Source: Methylotenera sp.
Lineage (GTDB): Bacteria > Pseudomonadota > Gammaproteobacteria > Burkholderiales > Methylophilaceae
Assembly: GCF_029945535.1 (NCBI RefSeq)
Contig: NZ_JAQSCU010000014.1
Location: 53,980-117,979, forward strand
Reading direction: 5' to 3'
DNA length: 64,000 nt
Position 1 is the first letter of the stretch. Each line of letters starts with the position of its first letter. Below the pieces are notes generated by a model, which was given only the letters and a program-made list of their open reading frames with translations, was not told the origin of the DNA and searched no databases. The translations under genes and the position numbers were made by a program. Of the stretch, positions 8,539 through 17,316 are shown piece by piece.

Positions 8539-9183
8539 CTACTTTTTTGCTGGGGTCTTCGCTTTGCTTGCGCGAACGTTTCCAACAATAAAATCAACCG
8601 TTTTAAGTGCTTGCTCGTTACCACCAGCCATTGTGCTAGAGGTAATGAATTGACCATTGATAATAAAACTAGGTACGCCAGTTGCGCCAGAAGCACGGAA
8701 GAAATTAGCCGCTTGGTTCAATTTATTATTCATAGAGAATGATTTAAATGCCGCTTCTACTTTCGCTTTATCTAGACCGCTTTTTTTAGTCATCCAATCA
8801 GTAATAGCTGCTTCATTGGTAGGATCAAGTGACTTTTCTTTATGCACAGCATCAAATAAAGCGGTGTGCAATTTGTCAGATATTTTCAAATCTTCCATAG
8901 CATAGAAAGCTTTAGCCATAGGTGCCCAAGATGGATTAGGCAAACCAGGTACACGTTTGAATACTACATCTGCTGGTAATTTCTTGACCCATGCGTTAAG
9001 GATAGGATCCATGTGGTAGCAATGAATACAGCCGTACCAGAATATTTCAGTCACCTCAATTTTACCTGGGTTGTCTGTGTTGATGACTTCTGCGGTTTTA
9101 TCAAACTCTTGACCCAATTGTGGGTCTGCTGCCAATACATTGAATGAGGCTAACAACATTAATGCGGCCAACAATTTTTTCAT
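8539..9183 (-). CDS. dsbA: Thiol:disulfide interchange protein DsbA
   Basis: A 214-residue periplasmic oxidase that introduces disulfides into secreted proteins. The signal peptide is about 19 residues (MKKLLAALMLLASFNVLAA, cleavage after LAA). The thioredoxin-type active site reads CIHC at 52-55 in FWYGCIHCYHMDP, where E. coli DsbA has CPHC. The cis-proline loop is GVPSFII. The helical insertion typical of DsbA lies between. The Ile in the active-site dipeptide should shift the redox potential and pKa somewhat. Gene order argS, SPOR protein, dsbA is a common betaproteobacterial arrangement. No partner DsbB is present in the window. Confidence 0.95.
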   Translation of the reverse strand: MKKLLAALMLLASFNVLAADPQLGQEFDKTAEVINTDNPGKIEVTEIFWYGCIHCYHMDPILNAWVKKLPADVVFKRVPGLPNPSWAPMAKAFYAMEDLKISDKLHTALFDAVHKEKSLDPTNEAAITDWMTKKSGLDKAKVEAAFKSFSMNNKLNQAANFFRASGATGVPSFIINGQFITSSTMAGGNEQALKTVDFIVGNVRASKAKTPAKK

Positions 9184-9349
9184 CTTTAACTTTCCTTTTA
9201 ACTTGGTCTAAAATTTAACTATCTAAATTAATGATTAATATTCACTCACATTACTTAAATATTATTTACATACAAACGTGTGACTTTAAATTTGGCTGAC
9301 AATTCAATCTATAAAAATTGTAGTCAGTATCTAAAATAACTTGTTTACG

Positions 9350-9985
9350 TTACTGGTTTTCGTTATTTACTTTAATCAAGTCAGCATTAAAGCCGTTACT
9401 GATTAAATCTTTTTTGGTTTTGTTGATTTGATCTAAATCGTTCAAAGGTCCTACGCGTACGCGGTGCCAAGTACCTTTATCAGGAATTGTAGCGGTTTGT
9501 ACTACCGCCTCAAAGCCTTGCAAGGCAAGTTTAGCTTTCAAGTTGTCAGCTTCTTCATCTGTTTGAAAAGCACCAACCTGTAAAAAATAACTTTTTGGTA
9601 CAACTGGCTGCTGGTCATTTGCCTTGATTTTATCTTCTTCTTCCTTGGTCACTTTGCTCTCGCTACCCGGCAAAATCGTGTAAAAATCAAAACGTGTTTT
9701 GTCATCAACATTTTCATTATTATCTGCAGCGGCTTGTTTGTCTTTTTCAGCTGCAGCTTTTGCTGCTTCAGCTTTAGTGTCCGCAACAATTTTATCTGCC
9801 AATGGCGTTTTAGGTTCTTTCTCGGTTTGTGCGCCAAATGGGCTATCGCCGCCTTTAATAAACATCACCACGCTGAGTGATGCAGCAACACCTAACAAAA
9901 TGCCGACCAATAGACCCGTTAAAAAAGGGCTGCCTTTGCTGCTGCTCTTAGTTCTTTCTGGGCTTGGTTTGTAATCTCTACTCAT
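9350..9985 (-). CDS. SPOR-domain (FtsN-like) protein
   Basis: 211 residues. It has a short basic cytoplasmic start, one membrane helix (about 21-44, PFLTGLLVGILLGVAASL), an Ala/Lys/Asp-rich periplasmic spacer (about 55-125) and a C-terminal SPOR domain (about 132-207, starting SYFLQVGAFQTDEEADNLKAKL). SPOR domains bind denuded peptidoglycan at the division septum, so a role in cell division is likely. It has the FtsN architecture, but the short N-terminal essential segment of FtsN is not obvious. It starts 26 bases after argS and is probably cotranscribed with it. Confidence 0.88.
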   Translation of the reverse strand: MSRDYKPSPERTKSSSKGSPFLTGLLVGILLGVAASLSVVMFIKGGDSPFGAQTEKEPKTPLADKIVADTKAEAAKAAAEKDKQAAADNNENVDDKTRFDFYTILPGSESKVTKEEEDKIKANDQQPVVPKSYFLQVGAFQTDEEADNLKAKLALQGFEAVVQTATIPDKGTWHRVRVGPLNDLDQINKTKKDLISNGFNADLIKVNNENQ

Positions 9986-10011
9986 AATTTTCTAAAGTCC
10001 TTACATTTGTA

Positions 10012-11667
10012 CTACATTTTTTCGGGCGCACTTACGCCAAGTAAGCCTAAACCATTTTTTAAGACTTGTTGCGTAGCGCTAATCAAGCTTAAGCGCGCTA
10101 GTTTAACGGTTTCATCTTCAATTAAAAACTTATATTCATTGTAATAGCTATGCAAATCACTGGCTAAATCTTTTAAATAATTTGCGATTACGTGCGGCGC
10201 TAGCTCGGTCGCGGCATTTGCAACTGTTTCAGGGTAGGAACTTAAACGTTGCATCAATGCAGTTTCATGCGGATTATTAAGCGGGCTTAAATCTACATCA
10301 TTTAATTGCGCTGCAACACCACCCCATTGGGCTAACACGCTGCAAATACGGGCATGGGCATACTGAATATAAAACACAGGGTTATCGTTGGTTTGAGCAC
10401 GAGCTAAATCAATATCAAACACCAATTGCGAGTCTGAACGACGCGCGGCTAAGAAGTAACGTGTTGCGTCACAGCCAACTTCTTCAATTAAATCACGTAG
10501 CGTGACATAACTACCTGCACGTTTTGACAGTTTCACTTCTTCGCCACCGCGCATCACAGTGACCATTTGGTGCAATACATAATCAGGCCAACCGCTTGGA
10601 ATGCCAGCATCTAAAGCCTGCAAACCAGCACGAACGCGAGTAATGGTGCTGTGATGGTCAGCGCCCTGCTCGTTAATTACACGTACAAAACCACGTTTCC
10701 ATTTTTCAGAATGGTAAGCCACGTCAGGTACAAAGTAAGTGTAGCCGCCTTCAGATTTGCGCATCACACGGTCTTTATCATCGCCAAAATCTGTGGTTTT
10801 TAACCATAACGCACTGTCTAGCTCATAGGTGTGACCGCTTTTAATCAGTGCTTGCACGGTTTCTTCAACTTTGCCTTCTGAATACAAGGCGCTTTCTAAT
10901 GAAAATACGTCAAACTTGATTTGAAAGGCTTTTAGATCTAAATCTTGCTCATGGCGCAAATAGGCTACAGCGAAAGTGCGCACGGCATCTTCGTCAGTAA
11001 TTTCGCCATTTGCAGTGACTTGCATGTCATCGGCGGTCACGGTTTCTTTGTTCAGAAACGCGTTGGCGATGTCCAAAATATAGTCGCCACGGTAACCATT
11101 TTCAGGAAAGCTGGCATCATCCGTTGAAAGGCCTTTGCAGCGCGCTAGCACTGAAATCGTCAGATTATCGATTTGCGCACCAGCATCGTTATAGTAAAAC
11201 TCACGTGTTACATCCCAGCCGTTAGCATCAAGCAAGCGTGCCAAGCAATCGCCGACCGCTGCGCCACGTCCGTGGCCTACATGCAATGGGCCGGTTGGGT
11301 TAGCTGAAACAAACTCTACTTGTACTTTCTGACCACTACCGATGTTATTGCGACCATAATTTTCGCCAGCTTTTAAAATATCAGTCACAACAGCTTGTTG
11401 TGACTGTGCATTCAAAAAGAAGTTAATAAACCCTGCGCCCGCGATTTCAGTTTTCGCGATATAGTCACTGGTTGGCAATGCTTCGAGGATTTGCGTAGCG
11501 ATTGCACGCGGATTTTGTTTGAGCGGTTTGGCTAAAACTAAGGCTAAATTGGTTGCAAAATCACCATGTTCGGCAGATTTTGGGCGTTCAAGTAAAATGG
11601 TCGCTTCAAATTCAGGCGCAATAGTTTTTGCGGCTGCGGTCAGTAATTGGGTAAGATGTGTTTTCAC
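10012..11667 (-). CDS. argS: Arginyl-tRNA synthetase
   Basis: A 551-residue class I aminoacyl-tRNA synthetase that charges tRNA-Arg. The HIGH motif appears as HVGHGRGA within [10 protein letters not shown], and the KMSKS equivalent is KLSKR in [18 protein letters not shown]. The N-terminal Add-1 domain (about 1-110) and the C-terminal DALR anticodon-binding domain (about 435-551) are in the expected positions. The length is slightly shorter than E. coli ArgS (577). It is divergent from priA with an 84-base gap; the SPOR gene follows on the same strand. Confidence 0.97.
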   Translation of the reverse strand: MKTHLTQLLTAAAKTIAPEFEATILLERPKSAEHGDFATNLALVLAKPLKQNPRAIATQILEALPTSDYIAKTEIAGAGFINFFLNAQSQQAVVTDILKAGENYGRNNIGSGQKVQVEFVSANPTGPLHVGHGRGAAVGDCLARLLDANGWDVTREFYYNDAGAQIDNLTISVLARCKGLSTDDASFPENGYRGDYILDIANAFLNKETVTADDMQVTANGEITDEDAVRTFAVAYLRHEQDLDLKAFQIKFDVFSLESALYSEGKVEETVQALIKSGHTYELDSALWLKTTDFGDDKDRVMRKSEGGYTYFVPDVAYHSEKWKRGFVRVINEQGADHHSTITRVRAGLQALDAGIPSGWPDYVLHQMVTVMRGGEEVKLSKRAGSYVTLRDLIEEVGCDATRYFLAARRSDSQLVFDIDLARAQTNDNPVFYIQYAHARICSVLAQWGGVAAQLNDVDLSPLNNPHETALMQRLSSYPETVANAATELAPHVIANYLKDLASDLHSYYNEYKFLIEDETVKLARLSLISATQQVLKNGLGLLGVSAPEKM

Positions 11668-11751
11668 AATATTTGCATTACATGCTAAAACCGCTATTTT
11701 AACCTACTGTCGCCATTTTTTCTTTAATCAGTTGATTTTCTGAACATAACT

Positions 11752-13950
11752 TTGCCCAAAACCATCCTAAATATTGCTTTAGATGTGCCGCTTGACCGCT
11801 TATTTGATTATTTGAGCGGTGGAAATGTTGCGCAAATTGGTCAGCGCGTACTCGTACCATTTGGCCGTAGAAGCCAGATTGGTATTGTGATGGGCTTTGC
11901 TGAAACTAGCGAATTTCCGATTGAAAAACTAAAGCCTATCACGCAGGTGTTTGCAGATGAATTGCCAATTAATACTGAAACGTTAAATTTGATTAAGTTT
12001 AGCGCGGATTATTACCAATATCCGTTTGGTCAGGCATTGTTATCCGCCCTACCCTCACGTTTGCGGCAAATTGCACCAGCCGTTTCGCGCAAGCAGTTTG
12101 CTTATCAGTTAACCGAGTTTGGGCGTGCGCAAACTGTCGAGTTAATCCCTAAACGTCAATTGGTGACGCGCCGAGTTTTTGAGGCTTTGCTGGCTTCTGA
12201 ATTGTTAACCGAAGCTGAGTTAGATGCAATTTCCAGTGGCGCACGCAAAGCTGCAAAACAGCTGGTGCTGGATGGTTGGGCTAGCAGCAAGCAAGTGCAA
12301 GCAGGATTGCGTGTGTTAGAACAGCAATCAGCCACTGAGCCAGACTTAAATGATGAGCAGGCGCACGCGGTTGAGCAAATTGTACAAAATTCCAACGAAT
12401 TTAAAGCTTGGTTATTACACGGCATTACAGGTAGCGGTAAAACCGAAGTGTATGTTCGCTTGATGCAGCATTTTTTAGCTTCTAAAGACGCTCAAGTATT
12501 AGTGCTAGTACCAGAAATCAATCTAACGCCACAATTAGAATCACGCTTCAGAAGCCGCTTTGCAAATATTCCATTAGTGAGTTTACATAGCAATTTGAGC
12601 GAGAGTGAACGCTTACATCATTGGCAAATGGCGCAGTCTGGCGCAGCTAAAATTGTCATTGGCACACGTCTTTCTATCTTTACGCCATTGCCTAATTTAA
12701 AGCTCATTATTATCGATGAAGAGCACGATGGTTCGTATAAGCAGCAAGATAGCATGCGCTATCATGCACGCGATATTGCACTGGTGAGAGCCAAGCGTTT
12801 GAATATTCCCGTGGTGCTTGGTTCTGCCACGCCAGCGCTGGAAAGTTGGCACAATGCAACTACAAATAAATACCATTTACTTAGCCTGAATCAGCGCGCG
12901 GTCACGGCGGCGCAACTGCCCAATATTGAGTGTATAGATACGACTAAAGTGAACCTGCAACAGGGTTTAACGCCGCAACTGATTACTGCGTTAAAACTCA
13001 GGTTAGCGCGCAAAGAGCAAAGTTTGTTGTTTATTAATCGCCGTGGTTATTCGCCTGTTTTGTTGTGTTCAGCTTGCCATTGGATTGCGCCGTGTATGCG
13101 TTGTAGCAGCCGCCTGGTAGTGCATTTAGGGCAACGAAAACTGCGCTGTCACCATTGCGGACATGAGCAAAAGATACCACTGCAATGCCCAAGTTGCGGC
13201 AATGCGGATTTGCACCCAACTGGACACGGTACGCAAAGGCTAGAGCAAACCTTGGCGCAATTGCTACCTACTGCGCGAATTGCACGAGTAGACCGCGATA
13301 GCATCAGTCGCAAGAACGCTTTAGTTAAGATTTTAGACAAAGTACATAATCAAGAAATCGATATTTTGGTGGGCACACAAATGCTCGCTAAAGGGCATGA
13401 TTTCCCAAACTTGACCTTAGTTGGCGTGATTGATACCGATAGCGCGCTGCATAGTCCAGATTTTCGGGCGAGTGAGCGTTTGTTTGCGCAACTCATGCAA
13501 GTGGCTGGACGCGCAGGTCGGGCAGATAAAGCCGGGCAAGTGATTATTCAAACGCAGTTTCCAGAGCATGTGCTATTTAACGCCCTGCGCAGCCAAGACT
13601 ATGTGAGCTACGCCAATGCCATGCTGCTAGAGCGTGAGCAAGTGCAGTTTCCGCCGTATGTGTTTATGGCACTGCTGCGTGCGGAAGCGAATGATTTCGC
13701 ACTTGTGCAGCAATTTTTAAACCATGCATTTAAAGTAGCGCGAGACTTAAGCGCTGAAGTCACCGTATACGACCCCATTCGCCCGCAAATGGAGCGCCTA
13801 AAAGGCATGGAGCGCGGCCATGTATTGATGCAAACCAGCAATAGAAGCGCACTGCAAAAGTTGCTTAGAAACTTGGTGAGTCAATTAAGAGGTCAAGCCA
13901 TCGCAGCTAAAGTGCGATGGGCGATTGATGTTGATCCACTAGAGTTTTAA
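11752..13950 (+). CDS. priA: Primosomal protein N' (replication restart helicase PriA)
   Basis: 732 residues, matching E. coli PriA (732). PriA recognises stalled forks and reloads the replisome. The N-terminal 3' DNA-binding domain begins MPKTILNIALDVPLDRLFDYL. Helicase motifs follow: Walker A GITGSGKTE near 225, the DEEH box in IIIDEEHDGSYKQQD, and GSATPALESW. The zinc module CSACHWIAPCMRC with CHHCGHEQ and CPSCGN is intact. The start is TTG, because no ATG or GTG precedes the conserved first strand in frame. The nearest upstream gene is argS on the other strand; a tRNA gene follows. Confidence 0.96.
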   Translation: MPKTILNIALDVPLDRLFDYLSGGNVAQIGQRVLVPFGRRSQIGIVMGFAETSEFPIEKLKPITQVFADELPINTETLNLIKFSADYYQYPFGQALLSALPSRLRQIAPAVSRKQFAYQLTEFGRAQTVELIPKRQLVTRRVFEALLASELLTEAELDAISSGARKAAKQLVLDGWASSKQVQAGLRVLEQQSATEPDLNDEQAHAVEQIVQNSNEFKAWLLHGITGSGKTEVYVRLMQHFLASKDAQVLVLVPEINLTPQLESRFRSRFANIPLVSLHSNLSESERLHHWQMAQSGAAKIVIGTRLSIFTPLPNLKLIIIDEEHDGSYKQQDSMRYHARDIALVRAKRLNIPVVLGSATPALESWHNATTNKYHLLSLNQRAVTAAQLPNIECIDTTKVNLQQGLTPQLITALKLRLARKEQSLLFINRRGYSPVLLCSACHWIAPCMRCSSRLVVHLGQRKLRCHHCGHEQKIPLQCPSCGNADLHPTGHGTQRLEQTLAQLLPTARIARVDRDSISRKNALVKILDKVHNQEIDILVGTQMLAKGHDFPNLTLVGVIDTDSALHSPDFRASERLFAQLMQVAGRAGRADKAGQVIIQTQFPEHVLFNALRSQDYVSYANAMLLEREQVQFPPYVFMALLRAEANDFALVQQFLNHAFKVARDLSAEVTVYDPIRPQMERLKGMERGHVLMQTSNRSALQKLLRNLVSQLRGQAIAAKVRWAIDVDPLEF

Positions 13951-14024
13951 TCTCTAGCTTCTTTGGATAATGTGATAATCGAACATACTCGCTTTTACTA
14001 AATTACAGTAAAATGAAGGATTAG

Positions 14025-14098
14025 GCGGGATTGGTGAAATGGAATCACGAAACTTTCCCAAAGTTTAATCGCGGGTTCGATTCCCGTATCCCGCTCCA
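14025..14098 (+). tRNA. tRNA-Gly (anticodon CCC)
   Basis: A 74-base cloverleaf with encoded CCA. The acceptor stem GCGGGAT pairs with ATCCCGC. The anticodon stem AAACT/AGTTT encloses loop TTCCCAA, giving anticodon CCC at the expected position. The T arm is GCGGG-TTCGATT-CCCGT. The discriminator is T. It lies alone between priA and thiD. Confidence 0.97.
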
Positions 14099-14133
14099 TT
14101 TAAATTAATGTAATCATTTAGCGCAAAAATATT

Positions 14134-14994
14134 ATGGCCAATCAAGCACCACCTTCAGTTCTAACCTTTGCTGGCACAGACCCTAGCGGTGGCGCGGGTT
14201 TGCAGGCAGATATTCTCACTTTTGCTAGTATTGGCTGCCATCCGCTTTCTGTAGTGACGGCTATTACCGTGCAAGATACGCGTGGTGTTGATGGCGTGCT
14301 AGCGATGGATGCCGATTGGGTGAATGATCAAGCACGAGCGATTCTGGAAGACGTTCAGGTGTCTGCATTCAAGCTCGGTCTGTTGGGCTCAGTTGAAAAT
14401 ATCGCAGTGATTGCTGAAATCATGGCGGATTATCCAGATATTCCATTGTTGATAGATCCAATCTTAACCTCTGGTCGTGGCGATGATTTAACCAATGATG
14501 ACATGATGGATGCGATGATTGAGCTGTTATTTCCACAAGCCACTTTAATTACGCCCAATAGTTTGGAAGCGCGTCGATTAGCGTTTGCCGATGCGGACGA
14601 TGAAGTGGCGTTAACTTCGCTAGATGAAGCTGCTGCGCGCTTGCTGGAAATGGGCAGTGAATACGTGTTGATTACCGGCACGCACGAACGCAGCCTAGAA
14701 GTCACTAACACGCTGTATGGTGAAAATAAACTTATTAAAGCGTATAAATGGGAGCGATTAGCAGGTAGTTATCACGGCTCTGGCTGTACGCTTACTAGCG
14801 CCATTGCCGCTTGCATGGCGCATGGTTTGAGCATCGAAGAAGCCGTGATGGAAGCGCAAGAATATACTTGGCAAACACTCAAAAATGGATTCAGGCCTGG
14901 CATGGGGCAATTTATTCCCGATCGTATGTTCTGGGCGCGCGACGAAGAAGATGCCGTTGTAAATAGCGGTGATGGTAGTGCTAAAACGCACTAA
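14134..14994 (+). CDS. thiD: Hydroxymethylpyrimidine/phosphomethylpyrimidine kinase
   Basis: 286 residues. ThiD phosphorylates HMP and then HMP-P to supply HMP-PP for thiamine synthesis. Ribokinase-family features are present: FAGTDPSGGAGLQADI at the N-terminus, the TAITVQDTRGV segment, and the anion-hole/catalytic motif GSGCTLTSAIAA. The C-terminal tail (DEEDAVVNSGDGSAKTH) is acidic and longer than usual. thiE follows on the same strand, separated by a palindromic repeat, so joint transcription is possible. No TPP riboswitch is visible upstream; only tRNA-Gly lies there. Confidence 0.95.
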   Translation: MANQAPPSVLTFAGTDPSGGAGLQADILTFASIGCHPLSVVTAITVQDTRGVDGVLAMDADWVNDQARAILEDVQVSAFKLGLLGSVENIAVIAEIMADYPDIPLLIDPILTSGRGDDLTNDDMMDAMIELLFPQATLITPNSLEARRLAFADADDEVALTSLDEAAARLLEMGSEYVLITGTHERSLEVTNTLYGENKLIKAYKWERLAGSYHGSGCTLTSAIAACMAHGLSIEEAVMEAQEYTWQTLKNGFRPGMGQFIPDRMFWARDEEDAVVNSGDGSAKTH

Positions 14995-15014
14995 TGTTAC
15001 GCATAAAAGCTATC

Positions 15015-15088
15015 TGTAGGAGCGGCTTGCAGCCGCGAATTATGGCGAGACTCTGTACGGCTGTTCGCGGCTGCAAACCGCTCCTACA
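15015..15088. repeat. REP-like palindromic element (TGTAGGAGCGG type)
   Basis: Two inverted arms, 15015-15038 starting TGTAGGAGCGGCTTGC and 15064-15088 ending CCGCTCCTACA, with about 25 bases between, form a near-perfect stem. The arm has the look of dispersed extragenic palindromes known in other proteobacteria. It lies between thiD and thiE and could act as a transcript-stabilising or terminating structure. Confidence 0.85.
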
Positions 15089-15096
15089 AGTAGCCG

Positions 15097-15123
15097 CGTC
15101 ATTCTGAGCAAAGCGAAGAATCC
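15097..15123. repeat. Dispersed 27-base repeat abutting the thiE start codon
   Basis: CGTCATTCTGAGCAAAGCG followed by AAGAATCC resembles a short repeat seen dispersed in many bacterial genomes. It ends on the base before the thiE ATG. The GAAG inside it is the only candidate ribosome-binding sequence for thiE. Confidence 0.55.
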
Positions 15124-15780
15124 ATGCAACTTATACCATTTCATAAAATCTACGGCTTATACGCAATCACGCCCGACGAAGTTGACACAGGCTTACTGTT
15201 AGCAAAAGTAGAAGCTGCACTTCAAGGCGGCATAAGCGTGCTGCAATATCGCAATAAACAAGCAAGCTATGACTTACAAGCTCAGCAAGCAGGGGCTATT
15301 TTGCCGCTATGCAAGCATTATCAAGTGCCATTCATCATTAATGACTCATTAGAGATTTGCCTCGCTTTAGATGCAGATGGTGTGCATATAGGCGCAGATG
15401 ACGGCAATATCGCCGAAGTTAAAGCAAGGTTAGGCGCGAATAAAATACTAGGCGCATCGTGCTATAGCCGCTTTGATCTGGCTTTGAGCGCGCAACAAGC
15501 TGGCGCAACTTATGTGGCCTTTGGCGCTTGCTTTGCATCAACTACCAAACCGCATGCGCCTGTAGCAAGTTTAGATTTATTCAAACAAGCAAAAGCGCAA
15601 TTACATATCCCAGCCGTAGCTATAGGTGGTATTACTTTAACAAATGCGTCATCCGCTATAGAAGCTGGTGCAGATTCAATCGCTGTGATTAATGCAATTT
15701 TTAATGCAGATGACGTAAAATTAGCAGCTCAACAATTCGCACATTTATTCAAAGAATCAAACCTTAAGGCAACGACATGA
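15124..15780 (+). CDS. thiE: Thiamine-phosphate synthase
   Basis: A 218-residue TIM-barrel enzyme that joins HMP-PP and thiazole phosphate into thiamine phosphate. The family marks are GLYAITPDE at the start, [31 protein letters not shown] and VAIGGIT. The length is normal. The ATG at 15124 is the only plausible start and is preceded directly by a repeat element, with only a weak GAAG as ribosome-binding site. Its TGA overlaps the hemL ATG (ATGA), so hemL translation is coupled to thiE. Confidence 0.95.
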   Translation: MQLIPFHKIYGLYAITPDEVDTGLLLAKVEAALQGGISVLQYRNKQASYDLQAQQAGAILPLCKHYQVPFIINDSLEICLALDADGVHIGADDGNIAEVKARLGANKILGASCYSRFDLALSAQQAGATYVAFGACFASTTKPHAPVASLDLFKQAKAQLHIPAVAIGGITLTNASSAIEAGADSIAVINAIFNADDVKLAAQQFAHLFKESNLKATT

Positions 15781-17060
15781 CTTCTACCAATCAAACCCTT
15801 TTTGATAAATCTCAAGAGCTAATTCCTGGCGGTGTAAATTCGCCAGTACGTGCGTTTCGCAGTGTAGGTGGCACGCCGATATTTTTCAAAAAAGGTTTAG
15901 GTTCTAAATTATGGGATGTTGATGGTAAAGAATATATCGATTACATCAACTCTTGGGGGCCGATGATTGTTGGTCATGCGCACCCTACTGTGATTAAAGC
16001 TGTGCAAGAAGCTGCGGCAAATAGCCTGTCATTTGGTGCGCCGACTGGTTTAGAGCTTGAAATGGCGCAGCTGATTAATAAGCTGGTGCCAAGCATGGAG
16101 CAAGTGCGCCTTAACAGTAGCGGTACTGAAGCCACTATGAGTGCAATCCGCACAGCGCGTGGTTTTACCGGACGCGATAAAATCGTGAAATTTGAAGGTT
16201 GCTACCATGGCCATTCAGATGGCTTGTTGGTAAAAGCTGGTTCAGGTCTGCTCACATTTGGTGAGCCAGATTCAGGTGGTGTGCCAGCTAGTGTAGCTGC
16301 ACACACGCTCACTTTAGAATACAACAATACGCAGCAATTAAAAGACTTGTTTGATAAAACGGGTGATGAAATCGCGTGTGTGATTATTGAGCCTGTCGTC
16401 GGTAATATGAATCTAATCGTGCCGCACATGGAGTTTTTACAAACGCTACGTGAACTTTGCACTAAACACGGCGCCGTATTGATTTTTGATGAAGTGATGA
16501 CGGGTTTCCGCGTCGCTTTGGGCGGTGCGCAAGCGCTATATAACATCAAGCCTGATATGACCACTTTGGGTAAAGTGATTGGTGGCGGCTTGCCAGTTGG
16601 CGCGTTTGGTGGACGTAAAGATATTATGCAATGCCTCGCACCTGTGGGTAAGGTGTATCAAGCCGGCACGCTCTCTGGCAACCCTGTTGCGGTGACTGCT
16701 GGTTTAAAAACACTAGAGCTTATCCAAGCGCCCGACTTCCACGCTAAGTTGACCGCGCAAACTCAAAAATTAGTTGATGGCTTAAAGGCTGCGGCAAAAG
16801 AAGGTGGTGTGATATTTAATGCACAAAGTGTGGGCGGTATGTTTGGTCTATATTTCTGCGAAAAATGCCCGACTTCTTACCATGAGATGATGCAATCAAA
16901 CAAAGAGCACTTTAACCAGTTCTTCCACAGCATGTTAGATAGTGGCATTTATCTAGGCCCATCTGCATTTGAGGCAGGCTTTGTTTCAGCCGCACATACT
17001 GATGAAGATATTGCTAACACTATTGCTGCAGCTAAAAAGGCATTTTCACTAATCAAGTAA
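15777..17060 (+). CDS. hemL: Glutamate-1-semialdehyde 2,1-aminomutase
   Basis: A 427-residue PLP enzyme making 5-aminolevulinate from glutamate-1-semialdehyde in the C5 haem pathway. Visible motifs are the start [43 protein letters not shown], the [10 protein letters not shown] segment, and the PLP lysine in [17 protein letters not shown] (about residue 264). The length matches the family. It is translationally coupled to thiE. hemE, a later enzyme in the same pathway, lies 6.5 kb downstream, beyond the gltBD pair. Confidence 0.97.
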   Translation: MTSTNQTLFDKSQELIPGGVNSPVRAFRSVGGTPIFFKKGLGSKLWDVDGKEYIDYINSWGPMIVGHAHPTVIKAVQEAAANSLSFGAPTGLELEMAQLINKLVPSMEQVRLNSSGTEATMSAIRTARGFTGRDKIVKFEGCYHGHSDGLLVKAGSGLLTFGEPDSGGVPASVAAHTLTLEYNNTQQLKDLFDKTGDEIACVIIEPVVGNMNLIVPHMEFLQTLRELCTKHGAVLIFDEVMTGFRVALGGAQALYNIKPDMTTLGKVIGGGLPVGAFGGRKDIMQCLAPVGKVYQAGTLSGNPVAVTAGLKTLELIQAPDFHAKLTAQTQKLVDGLKAAAKEGGVIFNAQSVGGMFGLYFCEKCPTSYHEMMQSNKEHFNQFFHSMLDSGIYLGPSAFEAGFVSAAHTDEDIANTIAAAKKAFSLIK

Positions 17061-17125
17061 AGACTTGCTGCTTTAATTGTACTCTTCAGTTCCTCTAGTC
17101 AATTCCACTCACCAATTCCCTTTGC

Positions 17126-17158
17126 CCCCGTTATTTCAATATCAGTGAAATGGCGGGG
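17126..17158. terminator. Hairpin between hemL and gltB, possible terminator
   Basis: CCCCG-TT-ATTTCA pairs with TGAAAT-GG-CGGGG (G-T pairs in the middle) around a seven-base loop. It lies 66 bases after the hemL stop. There is no T tract, so its use as an intrinsic terminator is uncertain. The remaining 160 bases to gltB show no clear motif. Confidence 0.5.
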
Positions 17159-17316
17159 CTCTGTAGTTTGAGTTTAGACTTGCTTTATTTCTTAATGAGG
17201 CGCTTAAAAATTAAAAAAAACGAAATTCAGCCTAATTTATGTCCCTATCTTATTGAACACATAGGCATTTAACGGTAAACTTGAAGGTTCCGCTAAATGT
17301 TTTGTGATTAAATAAT

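Noticed and set aside
15015..15088. CRISPR-like repeat
   Set aside because: Only one inverted pair with no regular spacers; it fits a REP-type palindrome. No CRISPR array was seen anywhere in the window.
17195..17272. 25-codon frame as a gltB leader peptide
   Set aside because: No ribosome-binding site and no run of regulatory codons.
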